A stretch of 64,000 nucleotides of DNA from Entophlyctis helioformis (GCA_025526915.1 JAHLKH010000105.1:28572-92571); one strand, 5' to 3'; shown: positions 1-17,028, counted from the first letter of the stretch. Translations and numbers: made by a program. Notes: generated from the letters alone by a model not told the origin.

Positions 1-1
1 G

Positions 2-154
2 CGCGTGGCCGTCCAGTCGTTTAGCGATATGGCGCATGCGAGCCCAGAGGAGCTGCTGCTGCTGCCCGGCTTTGGCGAGCAAAAGGTGCGGCGCTTTGTC
101 GATGCGTTTACAAGGCCGTTTGTGATTGGACGCGACGAGGATGCGCAGGACTGA
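2..154 (+). CDS. ERCC1: ERCC1/Rad10 nucleotide-excision-repair protein, C-terminal end (partial)
   Basis: Only the last 50 codons are in the window; the frame is open from base 2 to a TGA at 152-154. The peptide has the signature of the tandem helix-hairpin-helix end of ERCC1/Rad10/Swi10: an ASPEEL segment, then PGFGEQKVRR, then an FVDAFTRPF tail. In the family this domain dimerises with XPF/Rad1 and contacts DNA for the 5' incision in nucleotide excision repair. The acidic tail after the PF motif is short. The rest of the gene lies to the left. The assignment rests on motif recognition over a short stretch; other HhH-containing proteins are less likely because of the PGFGE..V..L..AF..PF spacing. 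Confidence 0.75.
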   Translation, partial: RVAVQSFSDMAHASPEELLLLPGFGEQKVRRFVDAFTRPFVIGRDEDAQD

Positions 155-445
155 GTGGGGCCGGTGGCAGAGTCGCCAAGCGAGCGAGTGGGGCATTGTA
201 CATGAACGGATACACTGTGCGTGTCTGGTTGTTCATTGGATGTGGCGGTGTGATCGACTACATGGTCTAGAGCTTGCTCTTGCTCTTCTTGCTGGGCTTC
301 TTCTGGCGGCCTGTCGGTGCCAACGCAGAGGCTGGGTTAGCAGGCGTAAAGAGTGCACACGCAGGGCTGGACACTTACTGAAGAAGGCTGCAATGGCGCT
401 TGTAAAATCGTCGGATAGGCACCTGCAGTGCACCGTCAGAGCATG

Positions 446-1677
446 TCATGGCGTGTCAGATCTCCCTGCCGCATGCCTCGCCTCGCCTCGCCTCGCATGG
501 TGGGAGGCACACGCATGACAGAGCGAGACCCACCGCTCAACAAGAAGCTCGAGCTCCAGCTTGTTCATCTTGCGCAGAACCTCGCGATCCACCATCTTGA
601 CGAGTTTGAGCGACTCTTGCACGGCCGTGGGCGAGTAGGCTGCTGCCTGCTCGGCCTTTTCCAGCACCTTGGCCATGAGCGTGTCTGCAGGGAAGATCTC
701 GCTGTTTGCCGGGTGTGTGTGTGTGTGTGTCAGCCCAAGCACATACTTCACACAATGAGGCACAGACAGAGACTTACGCAATCAGGCCGGCTTGCTCAAA
801 CTCCTTGGCTGTCATGGTGCGGCCCAGGAACTGAGGCAGATGCGTCAGGACGGAAGAGTCAGAGACACGGCAGTGGCTGGCCAACGAGACTCACAAGCAT
901 CTCCTTGGCCTTGGCATTGCCGAGTGCTCTGGGGAACGTGACCGTTGAGCACGCTGTTTGGATGATGATGTGGTGGAGCAGCACGTCAGACGCATGCCCG
1001 ATCTGGCGACGGGCACAGACAGGACAGGACAGGCAAGGCAAGCCAGCGCACCTTCGACGCAGAGCGACAGCTCCATGAACGGCGTCTTGAAGGTGGCGTG
1101 CGGCACCGAGTAGACCAAGTCGGCCAGGGCCAGAGTCGTCACGCCAAAGCCAAAGGCAGGCCCTGTCGACAGACAGGCACGGATCGTCAGCACAGCGATG
1201 CTCGGCCACGTGCACGCACGAGCATGAACATAAACGAGCACGAGCATGAACGAGCATGAGCGCACCGTTGACGGCGACCATAAGCAGCTTGGGAAAGTCA
1301 ATGAGCAGCTCAACGAGAGCGCCAGTGACGGCGCAGCGCCGCACAAAGTAGCCGCGCAGGTCGCCCATCTCCTCGGCCGGCGGCAGGGCCAGCTGCTGGC
1401 CCGACGAGAAGAAGGGGCCGGCGCCGGTGTGGACAACGACACGGACGGCGTCTGTGCGGGCAGCGTACTGCAGGGCCGCCAGCCACTCGTCGTAGGAGAG
1501 CGGGGACAGCGCACTGTGAGTGTGTGCAGGTGTGAGTGAGTGTGTAAGAGAGCCAGAGCCACAGAGCCAGAGAGGGCAGACGGACTTGTAGACCTCTGGC
1601 CTGTTGAAGGTCATGATGAGGACGTGGTCCTTGTGCATGGCCAGCGTCAGCGTCTGGAACGTGGGCAGGCCGCTCAT
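446..1677 (-). CDS. ECI1: Enoyl-CoA delta isomerase (crotonase fold), six exons
   Basis: Exons on the minus strand are 1677-1586, 1513-1266, 1162-1052, 953-895, 830-778 and 701-446. The phases join without a break into a 272-residue protein, the usual family size. Splicing restores the motifs NRPEVYNALSP, a GAGPFFSSGQ oxyanion-hole segment and VNGPAFGFGVT. The tail KMNKLELELLVERW is also typical. Enoyl-CoA isomerases move cis/trans-3 double bonds to trans-2 during beta-oxidation of unsaturated fatty acids, in peroxisomes or mitochondria. The C-terminus does not end in an obvious SKL-type PTS1, so the compartment is open. The gene is divergent to the NAD kinase. A dienoyl-CoA isomerase or general enoyl-CoA hydratase is a less likely alternative. 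Confidence 0.85.
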
Positions 1678-2077
1678 CTTGGGTCTTGCTGGATGGTTGT
1701 GGTTGTTGGTTGTGGTGGATGAACTTGTTGGTGGTTGTTGGTCGTTGTTGGTCGTTGTTGGTCTTGGTGCCTACCGCTCAGATCAGATCAGCCGAGCGCG
1801 ACGATGGCAGCCAGTGCAAGACACCAACACCGGCGGCAGTGCCACCGCGCCATCGCACACGCGCCATTACCCAAGCACCTTTACACAAGCACACAAGAAC
1901 GCGCGCGCGGGAACGGGAACGCGCCCCATTGTTCGCCGCCGCCCAGTCCGCCCAGTCCGACCCGATCCGACCCAGCCCAGCCCATCCACGGCCACCTTCC
2001 TTCCTTCCCTGCATCCATCGCACTCGCTCGCTCGCTCGCTCGCCCGTCGCCAAGCCTGCCCGGCACACGCTGCCTCG
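1678..2077. promoter_or_regulatory. Shared divergent promoter region between ECI and NAD kinase genes
   Basis: This 400-bp gap separates two start codons pointing away from each other. It begins with GT-rich imperfect repeats (GGTTGTTG units, about 1690-1765) and ends in pyrimidine-rich and GCTC-repeat sequence (about 1990-2045) just before the NAD kinase ATG. An open frame crosses it from the NAD kinase side, but its composition is low complexity and it lacks coding character, so I treat the gap as 5' flanks and UTRs. No clear TATA box was seen. Confidence 0.4.
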
Positions 2078-5035
2078 ATGTACACACGGCCTGCTCACCC
2101 GCCCGTGTCTGTCGCTGCACAAGCGCAAGCGCAAGCGCAAGCACAGGCACAGCAGCCCCCGCCGCTGTCCATTCACAGCACCGGCCGCCACCAGCAGCCT
2201 GCCGTCGACGCCCCTCACGCCATGCTTTACCATCCCCACAACCACGAGCAGCACAACCAAGACCACACCGACCACGGCAGCAACGCCCAGCTCCATCCGC
2301 ACCACCTGCTGCACCAACTCGTGGAATCCGCCACGTCGTCGTCGTCGTCGCTCGTGTCGCCGTCGCCGCTGTCGCCAAAGCTCAAGTCCATCCTCTACAG
2401 CCTCGACTACGACATGACGCCAACAAGTGCTGGCTCGGCGACTGCGGGCTCCACGGCCGGCTCTGCTCCTGGCGCGCATCCCTCGCATCTCCTGCACTCG
2501 CAGCCGCATTTGCCACATACACAGACGGGCATGGGTATGTCGGGCATGCCGGGCATGCCGTCTGGGAGTATGTCCACCGGTAGCCATGGTTCTCTCGCTG
2601 CCTCGCCTGCTGGATCGAGTCTGCCCGCCTTGGATCACGCCTCTGCCACGGCGGCTGCCACGGCTGCGACTGCGGCGGACACGCCCATGGCAGGCGGCCA
2701 CTCGCTCGACAGCTCCATCCAAGAGCCGTGCGTGTCGTCCTCGTGCTCGGCCGTCTCCGTCGCGTCGTCGGTTGCTCTCCCGGCCCAGGTCATCGCTCCG
2801 ACGCACGCCACGCCACGCGACCCTCCATCCTTGCCGCTGGCGTACCACTACCATCCGCAGGGCCTGCCGCCTCGCCAGCCACTGGACATGCAGCCTGGCG
2901 AGCATACGACTCTGGCTGCTGCGAATGCTGCCGCCCACCTTATACCCGCAACTGCGCCTTTGGTGCCGTCGCCCCTCAAGCGTCCGCTTGACCACGATCT
3001 CGAGTCCGTCCCGCCAACCCACTCGCACACTCCGCGCGCGCCACACACGCCTGCGCATCACGGCCTCCAAGCATCGGCGCCGTCTGTACCACACCTGCCT
3101 CCGTCTCAGCATCTGCCCCAATCCCACCACGAGCATCATCACACACGCCAACACTACCTGCAGCTGCACCATCACAGCCATTCCAATGGAGCTGCCGCTC
3201 AGCACCACGTTGCCAATCCCTCCATGGCCGTGAGCTCAAGCGAAGGCAGTCTGCCACCAGGCGCACATACCTTGTCGCCGGCACTCAAGAAGATCAAGCG
3301 CAAGCGCCGCATGTCCAACCACAACACTCTTGCCAAAACAGCCGTCGGGCTGCGCGAGATTGCCAAGAAGATTGGTGAGTTGCGTCGGCGTATGGCCAGG
3401 TCGCGCTTTGACAGCCTTTCATCAGCATGCCTGTGCTGCAGGTACATATCAGCTCTCTGACGCATTCTGGCCAACACTACCTCCACGACCATCATTGTCG
3501 TCTTTGCAATCGCTTTCTTTGCTGGACCGACATGGCCCATGTAGGCCAGGCACCGCTTGGATGGGAAGCGCCGCCACGCAAGGTGCTCATCGTCACCAAG
3601 CTGCACGATCCCGAGCTTGTGCAGCTCACGCTGGATGCCGCCAACTGGTTCAAGGCTCGCGGCATCACTGTGTGAGTCACAACAGTCTGCCGCTGTGCTT
3701 GCATGCCGAGATTGCCCTTGGCATGCGTACGGCTCTGGCATTGGCCTGACCATCTCGTGGCAACTTGACAGGTTTCTGCAGAAGCAGCTGTTTGAGCAAG
3801 GTTTTGGGTTCGCTGATCCTGTGATGGCAGCAGCAGAAACAGCCGCTGCGGTGGACAGCCAGGCCAGCACGACTGACGCGGGTGGCGACGCCGCACTGGA
3901 TCGCAGCCAGGGCTTGGCAAGTGCGGGCAGCGTGGGCAGCATGAGCAGTTTGGGCACAAGCTCGGCCAGCTTTGCCGACGAGACGGTCGCGGCATCCGCC
4001 GCAGTCCCTGCACCGCCAGCATTGACCGTGACGTCAGACTCTGCCCAGCAGCCTCGGCCGCAGCATCCTCTGAGTCAGTCCCAGACCCGCGTTTCATTCG
4101 ACGCATCGTGTCTGGCCCCCTCTCCGTCGCCTCCGCGATCCCTCAGCCGGTCGCCCTCACCCAGCCCAGCGCACCCGCCATTCCGGCATTGGGACGAGCA
4201 GTACTGCCGCACTCTTGGCCCAGACGAGATTGACTTTGTCATCACATTCGGCGGCGATGGCACGGTTCTGTTTGCCGCCTGGCTGTTCCAGTACCGCGTC
4301 CCGCCCATCATTCCGTTCAATCTGGGCTCTCTTGGGTTCCTGACTGTCTTTGACCACGACACATTCACGGGCAGTCTGGAGCACCTCCTCGAGGGCAGCG
4401 ATGCGGGCATGCGCATGAACTTTCGCATGCGGTTTGCGTGCACCATCCACCGTCGCGCGCCACGTCCTGCACAAGCAAGCGCTCCAGCACCAGCCCGTGC
4501 CGCGCCAGATGGCTCCACTGCGGACGAGGCGCCGCTTGACGACGACGGCGCAGTGTACCACATTCTCAACGACATGGTCATTGATCGCGGACCGTCGCCG
4601 TTTCTCAGCCAGCTCGAGCTGTACGGCAATGAGAAGCACCTGACCACAGTGCAGGCAGACGGGCTTGTGATTGCAACACCGACCGGCTCGACCGCCTACT
4701 CGCTCTCGGCTGGTGGCTCTGTCGTCCACCCAGACGTCTCGGCCATCCTCGTCACCCCCATCTGCCCACACACTCTCTCCTTCCGCCCCATGATCCTCCC
4801 AGACACCATGGACATCCGCGTGGTCGTCCCCGCAGACTCACGATCCACTGCCTGGGTCTCGCTCGATGGCCGGCACCGTGTCCAGCTGCATGCCGGCGAC
4901 TCCATCTCGGTGTGTGCGTCGCCGTTCCCCGTGCCTACCGTTTGCAGAGGTGACCAGAGCGACGACTGGTTCGCGGCGCTTGAGAAATGCCTGGCGTGGA
5001 ACCGCCGGGAACGCCAAAAGAAACTCGAGATCTGA
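2078..5035 (+). CDS. NAD(+)/NADH kinase with long low-complexity N-terminal extension
   Basis: Exons 2078-3374, 3545-3671 and 3772-5035 join in phase to 895 residues, about twice the usual 400-530. The catalytic domain carries the family motifs: TAVGLREIAKKIG before the fold as in fungal Utr1-type kinases, KVLIVTK, the GGDG nucleotide loop (ITFGGDGTVL), NLGSLGFL, and TPTGSTAYSLSAGG. The enzyme phosphorylates NAD(H) to NADP(H), probably in the cytosol. Residues 1 to about 400 are rich in His, Gln, Ser and Pro, with no visible domain. A second Ser/Ala/Pro-rich insert of about 100 residues separates the first strand from the GGDG loop. The start at 2078 is chosen because the upstream frame is repetitive; an internal ATG at 2222 is possible. 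Confidence 0.88.
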
Positions 5036-5215
5036 CCGGCCTGTCTCTCTGTCTGTCTCTCTCTCTCTGTCTGTCTCTCTCCTCTCCTTTCCCTTTCTGC
5101 TCTTGTCTTGGCTGGGACACCATAAACTTGTACGACTTTGACGCACGTGGCCATCAGCCTTAAATGTATGGTATCTGACCGCTGCGGCCATCTTTGCGCG
5201 ATCTTGGCAAGCAGA
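5036..5215. repeat. TC-rich microsatellite in the NAD kinase 3' flank
   Basis: Directly after the NAD kinase stop, about 5042-5100 is almost pure pyrimidine (CTGTCTCT/TCTC units). The rest of this 180-bp gap to the next gene holds nothing recognisable and probably serves as 3' UTR and promoter. Confidence 0.5.
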
Positions 5216-6479
5216 ATGGTTGGCGATGTGCCGCTGCGGCCAGCGAAGGGTTCATCCGCGCAGCCACAGTTGCCCGTCGAGCCGCTGAGCCAGCACCCTC
5301 ACTACATGCAGCACCTCCAGCACCAGCACCAGCACCAGCAGGCACCGACCATCGACCGCACACGCTCGCTGCGCGACCACTCGGTATCGCTGTCGACGCT
5401 CATCCGCATGCTGTGCACATCGCTGCTGAAGCAGAGCTCGACGGCGCTGCTCGCCCCGCCACTCGAGTTGCTTGTGCGTCCCATTGCTGCCGCCCTCGCC
5501 CTCACCCGGCGCCTTCTGCCCTTACTGACTGGTGCACAACGGCATCCCCCCTCGCCCGCCTCTACCCACACCGCTTCGCATGCATGCCCACTGCCAGGCC
5601 ATGAACATGGACAACATCATCGCAGTCGCCGTGCCGCAGCCAGGACCACAGCCGTCGCCCACGTCGCTGGTGGATGCCTGCCTGGCCATCATGGCGCTGC
5701 AGGGCGAGTCCGTCCAGCACTGCATCCGTGTGCTCGAGGCCGCTGTACCCGTGGCTTCGGGCCGGCCTAGCAGCACGGGCAGCGGGTCTGGTAGCCGCGG
5801 CACCGAGGACATTAGCACGGTGCTGTCTGCGGCCGGTGCGGATGCGGCCGGTGTTACCGGTGCACAACGGCGTGTGCCGACCACTGTCAAGGAGTGGCGC
5901 GAGATTCATGCATCGGCGTCTGCCGAAACGTTGCGCAAGGCTGGCGGTGCGGCACAGGCACTTTCTCTCCCTCCGTCTGCAGCAGCTACAACGGCTGCGA
6001 CGGCAGCGGCTTTGACGGCCGCTCAGACCCATACAGCGGCAGCCAAGATCGTCGTGATGGAGACGGCCGATATGCACAGTCTCGTGGCCAAAGTCGTGTC
6101 GGACGACGATGACGACGATACGGCGGACGATGACGACAATTCGAGTCTGGTGGCCATGACGGGCGACCGGCTGATTGGCGTGCCCGACTATGGCAATGCG
6201 TTTGGCGGCGATCTTGCGTCGGTTGTGACTTCGTCGTCGCTTCTTACCCATGGCGGTGCTCGAGCGGGCTTGAGTCGCGCTGGCAGCGGCGCTGGCAGTG
6301 GCAGTGGCCCGGGCAAGGTGGCTGCTGGGCGACTGCCTGTGAGGGCGGCTACCATGCCAGAGCTCGGTGCGATTGCCCACAAAAAGGTGGATGCGTTCAG
6401 CGGCGACATGATGTCGGTTGTCACGTCTTCTTCGTTTGTGACGAGCGGCGGGCTCGCTGGACATGCCGGCAGCTTTGAC

Positions 6480-6516
<37 letters not shown>

Positions 6517-7712
6517 ATGGCGGATATAGTGGGTTTTCATTCGACAGTCTTGGGCGTACACCGCCGTCGCGTCAAGCGCCTGTGGCTGGCCCAGTCCCTG
6601 GCACCGCGGATCACATTGCATCTCCGGTGAGCGCGCCAACACGCGCTGTCGTCGAGACGCGTTCACAGGACCAGCTGGTGGGCAACGCCAGCACGACTCC
6701 GACCATCTCGCGCAGAATGACAGTGCCCACGCCTTACAAGGCGCCGGCACTGGGTAGCATCCCCATGGCGGTTTCGTCTTCTGCGCCGCAACTGCCGCAA
6801 ACACAGCTCCTTGAGTCGTCGGGCTGGGGATCGCTTGGTCGGCGCGTGCGATTCACGTCTGCCGAGTCGCCGCTTACACAGGTGCAAGACCCACGTCAGC
6901 AGTCCAACGCGCACCTCCAGCCGTCCAATCCGCCCGTCGCCGTGGTCCAAGGCGATCTGGCATCCATGTATAGCCGCATCCTCAGCACACACGCTTCTAC
7001 CCGCACCACAGACGCTCATATCGCCGACATTTCCAACAGCTCGGATGTCGGCACTGTCATGGACAACATTGGTGCTGAGCTCAAGAGCCTCAAGGTCAAG
7101 ACGGTCGTGCCCGTTGTCGACACCATGGCAGAGAAACTGCCGCAGGTGTTCTTCACGCCGGATGCCGACTCGCATTCATACACGGCCTCTGTCGTCGAGG
7201 AGCGGTCGTCCATGTCTGGCGCCAGCACCGATCCGTCTCTTGTCCGCAACTACCAGCCGTACCAAGCCCATCTGCTCCGCGGCCAGCCGCAGCAAGTGCA
7301 GATCCAGCACGCGCAGCACGCGCAGCCGCACAGAGTGCAGGTCCAGACGGCTGTCCAGCCGCACTACGTTCAAGTGCAGGGTGTCCAGTCTGCACAGCCC
7401 GCCAACAATAATAGCAACGAGATGGCGGGCATCCCGCCCGATGTGGTGGTCGCCATGTACGCCTTTGCCGCGCGGTCCGAGAAGGAGATGTCGCTCGAAC
7501 GCGGCGATGTGGTGGTGGTCCGCAAACGCCAGGGCACGTGGATCTACGGCAACAAAGTCGATCCCAGCACGATGCAGCCGATACTGCACGTCCATGGAGG
7601 CGGCGCCGAGATGTCGAGGCACCAGCGCGGCCCGCCCACTGCTGGCCATGCGCACATGAAACCCCTCCGTGGCTGGGTGCCTGCCTCGTTTGTTGCCAAG
7701 TACAGTCGCTGA
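5216..7712 (+). CDS. SH3-domain protein with long Ala/Ser/Gln-rich linker
   Basis: The model joins exon 5216-5473 to exon 5598-7712 (donor GTGCGT, acceptor TGCCAG, phase 0), giving 790 residues. The last about 75 residues form an SH3 domain: VVAMYAFAARSEKEMSLERGD, then VVVVRK, WIYG and the closing RGWVPASFV, with an extra loop before the last strand. SH3 domains bind proline-rich peptides and often act in actin or polarity scaffolds. The middle is disordered, with two similar VVTSSS-containing segments, an acidic Asp run (about residues 200-212) and a poly-Ala tract encoded by 12 CTG-type triplets at 6481-6516. The first exon is inferred from codon use and a compatible splice pair; translation could instead start at 5601. 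No known orthologue was recognised. Confidence 0.65.
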
Positions 7713-7822
7713 TCTCTGTGCAATACACTACCATTTACCACTTGCTGTGCACGCCGCTCTTGCTTGGTTGGCTGGCTGGCGGCGGCGGCGGTTGCCCACG
7801 AAACCAACAACAACCAACCGCA

Positions 7823-8968
7823 ATGGCTGACAGATCGGAGCTTCTGGTGCAGATGGCCGGCTACCTCGTGATGCCCCTGGCCATCATGTCGGTGCTGTCC
7901 ATCCTGACCTACGTCGTGCCCTGCGTCATCCAAGCCATCCTGCCGTCGCAGGACCTCAAGAAGAAGTACCAGGCCGAGTGGGCGCTTGTCACTGGTGAGC
8001 CGCCTGCGTCTTGGCGCCTTCCGCCATGCTGTGCCTGTGCCGACGAGCTCATCTGACAGACTCTCCAACTGTGCGTCTGTCTGTGCCTGTGTGCCTGCCT
8101 GCGCCTGCCCGCTGTGCTGCTGTCCGGCCTTGCCTGGTGCACACCTGCAGGCGGCTCGTCGGGCATTGGCCTCTCCATCGTCGAGCGGCTCGCTCAGCAG
8201 GGCATCAACGTCGTCATCGCAGCCCTCGACGACCACCTGATGAAGTCGGCCATGGCCACGCTCCCCAAGACCTACCCGTCCGTGCAGTTCCGCTCGGTGG
8301 CCGTCAACCTCGCCGGCACCGAGTACATGGCCAAGATCAAGGCCGCCACCGACGACCTCGACATTGCCCTCGTCTTCAACAACGCCGGTTACATCAAGCC
8401 CGGCCTCTTTCCCGACCTGCCCCTCGAGACCGTGCTCGCCAACTACAACGTCAATGCGACCGCCACGTTGCCAATCACGCACCACTTTGCCCGCCGCATG
8501 CAGGCCCGCAACGCCGCTGCGCCGGGCCGCCGCTCGCTCATCGCCTTCACGTCGTCGTCCGGCGGCTTCCTCCCTGGCCCCATGACGTCCATCTACTCGT
8601 CGACCAAGGCCTGGATGACCAACTTTGCCGCCTCGGTCGCCGCCGAGATGGCCGAGTCGCGTGTTGACGTCCTCGTCGTCCACCCGTCGCCCATCGCCTC
8701 CAACTTTTACCAAAACGCCGGCGCCCTCGCGGTGCTCAAGACGGTCGAAAAGGGCGCCGCGTCTCCCACCGTCATTGCCGACGCCATCTGGAAAAACGCC
8801 GGCCGCTTCACCATCGTCGACCAGGGCTCGGTGTCTGTCGGCATGAAGATGCTGTTCAAGGTGCTCGACTGGAACCTGTTTGGCGAGATCATGGTCCGCA
8901 TGGTGCGCACGACCGGCGACTATACCGCGATCAAGGCTGCCGGTGCCGAGGCCCGCAAGCGCCAGTAG
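7823..8968 (+). CDS. Membrane-anchored short-chain dehydrogenase/reductase
   Basis: Exons 7823-7994 and 8151-8968 give 329 residues. An N-terminal hydrophobic segment (about residues 9-38) should anchor the protein, likely in the ER. Splicing builds the dinucleotide-binding TGGSSGIG motif exactly across the intron. NNAG and the catalytic YSSTK (Tyr-x-x-x-Lys), preceded by an FTSSSGG serine segment, complete a classical SDR active site. Layout and size resemble the 17-beta-HSD12/very-long-chain 3-oxoacyl-CoA reductase group, but the substrate cannot be read from sequence. The tail ends in a basic ARKRQ, compatible with an ER-retention-like end. The gene lies 110 bp downstream of the SH3 gene on the same strand. 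Confidence 0.85.
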
Positions 8969-9162
8969 TCGCGCGTCGGCTCTGTGCACACTTTCTCTCC
9001 AACACACTCTCTCTCGCTTTCTGCCGTCTACCACCACCATTGCGACATCACCTGCTCCTGCAACAGCACCATCCGGACTAGGTGGAAGGAAGAGGAAGAG
9101 GAAGAGTGTTCATTAAAACAATGTCTTTTTCCATGGCACGGCCATCACACAAAATGGTACAG

Positions 9163-10452
9163 CTAGAACAGGTCGTCGTCGTCATGGTCGCCGTGGCCTT
9201 TGCGTGACGCGGCATGGTCGCCGTCAAACGAGAGCCCGTCGTCTGAAAAGACAATGTCGCCGTCGTCGGACGAGTCGACCTCGATGCCCTCGCTCACATC
9301 CGACGTCGTGTGGCCTGCGCCAAAGTCCGAGTCGGACGCGTCGTCAGCCTTGGCTGGCGTTGTGTGCGGCTTGGACGCGACCGATGGGGCCGTGGCTGTG
9401 GCTGTGGCTGTGGCCGTGGCGAGTGGGGTTATGGAGGCTGTTGGCGCAGGTGAGGACAGCGGACCGAGTGGCTTGAGCATCGATGGGCCGCCACTGCCAC
9501 TGCCTGAATTAGAGAGCGACGGAAGTGCGCCAAGCAGTGATGGCAGAGCTGGCTTTTGCGCCACTGGATCTGGCCGGGGGGTCGCTGCCGCCGGTGCTGA
9601 TACTGGCGTTGGTGCTTGTGCTGGCGTTGGTTCTGATGCTGGTTCTGCTGCAGATCCTGACACGGGTGCTGGTGCAACAACCGGTTTCTGGACGGCTGCA
9701 AATGGCACGGATGACACGGGCGGCACGTCTGGCACAATGTCAATCTTGCGGACAGGCCGCTTGAAAAAGTCGTCGTCGTCATCGTCGTCGAGAGCAGCCA
9801 CCGTCTTCTTCTCCACGCTTGTGCCCGACGATGCTATGGGCAGAACCGATGGCGTGTATGTCGATCTCGGCGACGATGCAGACGAGTCGGGCAGATCCAG
9901 CACGATATCTTCCTCAATGTCGGCAAAGTCCGAGTCGTAGTCGACTGGGCTGGGTGCACGCTGCTGAGCCGCTTGTGGCGGTTGCGCTGACTGTGGCGGT
10001 TGTGCTGACTGCGTCGACTGTGTCGCTTGTGGCGGCTGGAGCGAGCCAGTAGATGAGATCGGTTGCGCTGCAATCGATGCCGTTCCAACCGGCTTTTCGA
10101 CGACGGATTGTGTGGACTGCAACGACTGTGACGGGCGTGGCGACAAGATAGGGTCGTCGTGCAGTGAAGGGCGGGGTGACAGATCGGATGGTTTTGTGCC
10201 TGATAGCGATGACAGCAGCGGCAGGCCGCGGAGCGATGATCCGCCACCACCAAGCGGCGGCAGACCACCTAGTTTGGACAAGCTGAAAGGTGCTGGTGCT
10301 GATGCTGATGCTGGTGCTGGTGCTGGTGCCGTATCCGGTGTCTTGTCTGCCACATTGTCAACACTCGGTTGTAATGCAGTCTTGTCCGCTTGCAACGAAT
10401 GATCCTTTGCATCTGGCTGCGGTGTCTTCTCGATCGACTTTTCAACTGCTAC

Positions 10453-10484
<32 letters not shown>

Positions 10485-11962
10485 CTCCGACAGTCGGCAC
10501 AGCTGGTGTGGAAGAAGGAGCGGCTGCGCTTGGCCGACTGTCACGACGCGGTTTGTCGTCCTTGTCGAAATCCAGGGCATCCAGCACACCATCAATATCG
10601 TCATCAAACGAGATATCCTCAGAGATGTCGTCATCGGGCGGTGGATCAGCAGCCTTGACTACATCGGCCTTGCGATCTGGCAACGGCATCGGCATTGGCT
10701 GTGCTGGCTTGACTGTCGACGCAGGCTGCGTTTGGGGCGGTGCTCCAACGGTCGCCATTGGTTGGACAGCAGCCGGTGCTGGCGATGGCGCGGAGTGCGA
10801 TTCACCATGCTGCTTCGGATCATCGTCTTGGTCAGAATCCGAGTCCCAGTCGCTTTTGCCCACAGGCGGCCCAAACTCTTTCTGTTCCCGCAAACGAATC
10901 AGTCCATCTCAGGTCAGTGCTGGCTAGCCACACGTACACATTGGCCAGCATGGCAATACTAGCCTTGACATCGTACTCGAAACGCGGGTCGTCCTTTCTG
11001 ATCTGGTTCTGCACAAAGACAGTGTCCATGTTGGACTTGATGGCAGCAAGGTCTTTGTCGTCCAGCCTGTTGAGGTTGAGCGATCCGTCCACCTTGACTG
11101 CTGCGTCGGCTGCCACTGCAAGCCCTGGCTGCTGCCTGTCTGCTGCCTGTCTGCTGCTGTCTGCTGGACTGTCTGCTGCCCTGTCTGCTGAACTGTCTGC
11201 TGAGTGGGAGGGGGCGGTGGATCACGGACGGGTGGATGGAGAGCAGGCAGCTGGCCAGGCGACGACAGCCCAGGCAGCATCTTGCCCAGCGGCGGCAACG
11301 CGCCGAGCATTGAGCCGGATACCAGCGGCGCACTGCTTGGTGCTGGAGCCGACACTGTCGCCACTGGCTTTGCCTCGGTGGCTGTTGCGAGGCCGTGATG
11401 ACTGCATATCTTGGCCACAAGTCGTCGCACCTGCAGCCCATGCAGGCATGCATGTCAGCAGTCTGGCAGGGATCCATCCACGCATCCATTCATCCATGTG
11501 TCCATGCAGAGAGGCATTCGCGCTTGGCAGGCACTCGGCACACCTGTGTTGGGTTGCAGTGCTTGAGATAGGCGTCGTGGCGCCTGAGGAGGTCCTGGAC
11601 AACATCGTCGGGTTGGACGGTCGTGCCCGCTGGCGCTTTGATCGCGTCGTTGATGGACCGAAGCGGCATCTTGCGACGGTGGGATTTGCCTGGCCAGCCG
11701 GGTCGGGCAGCGTCCAGCCGAGTCCAGCCGAGTCCAGCCAAGTCCAGCCAAGTCCAGCCATGCCCATTCCAGTCAGATGCTGACGGACACGACGCATCGT
11801 TCGTGTGCTGCAAGAGACAGGCGAGGACAGCAAGAGGCACTTGCCTGTGTCTGTGCGGTAGATGAGATACAGGCACGGCCGTTGGAACCGCGCGCCAATA
11901 CGCTGTGGCTCGACACTGGCGGGCATGATGCCGCGTCTGTCCAGTGTCAACTGAGCTGACAT
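9163..11962 (-). CDS. CEP19: CEP19-like centriole/basal-body protein with long acidic C-terminal extension
   Basis: The proposed exons 11962-11845, 11689-11544, 11430-11230, 11128-10964 and 10881-9163 sum to 782 residues. The first about 210 residues track human CEP19 in order: a RRGIMPAS..RF..P start, LIYR, RRKMPLR, a helical LLRRHDAYLKH block, then LNRLDDKDLAAIKSNMD, KDDPRFEYD and a WDSDSD acidic end. CEP19 recruits RABL2 at the ciliary base, which suggests flagellated zoospores. Human CEP19 is about 160 residues; here about 570 Ala/Pro/Asp/Ser-rich residues follow. The first intron is GC-AG (GCAAGT donor). The intron at 11129-11229 is inferred to bridge a frame change in a QQT repeat, and the one at 10882-10963 is tentative. 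The 5' two-thirds of the domain lies in the left repeat arm. Confidence 0.75.
11711..11760. repeat. 10-bp minisatellite in the first CEP19 intron
   Basis: Five tandem units of about 10 bp (AGTCCAGCCR on the plus strand) fill part of the GC-AG intron 11690-11844. The matching intron of the right-arm copy (31482-31631) is 150 rather than 155 bp and has a rearranged unit array, so this tract is among the places where the arms differ. Confidence 0.8.
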
Positions 11963-12179
11963 GCCGAGCGCAATCTGGGATGCGATCGTGTGCGAGTGAG
12001 TGAGTGAGTGAGTGTGCGATTGTCTGTGGCGTGAAAGAATCAAGCCAGTCGCGTCAAGAGCGCGTCCAGAAACCAGCGTTGGACTGAACGCGAGAGACGG
12101 TGCAGTCTGGTCGGCATTCCGACATGATGCTGGCTTCATTGGACGTGCATTGGACGGCCATCGAGTGGTTGTCAAGCGT

Positions 12180-17028
<4,849 letters not shown>

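Noticed and set aside
1778..3208. 476-codon minus-strand ORF opposite NAD kinase
   Set aside because: Arg-rich shadow of the GC-rich coding strand with no motifs; the plus strand encodes NAD kinase.
5474..5531. Continuing the first exon of the SH3 gene to a GTGCAC donor at 5532
   Set aside because: The phase does not fit the frame that starts at 5598; the GTGCGT donor at 5474 does.
9200..9940. 246-codon plus-strand ORF opposite the CEP19 tail
   Set aside because: Both strands of this low-complexity tract stay open; the minus frame connects by splicing to the CEP19 core, the plus frame to nothing.
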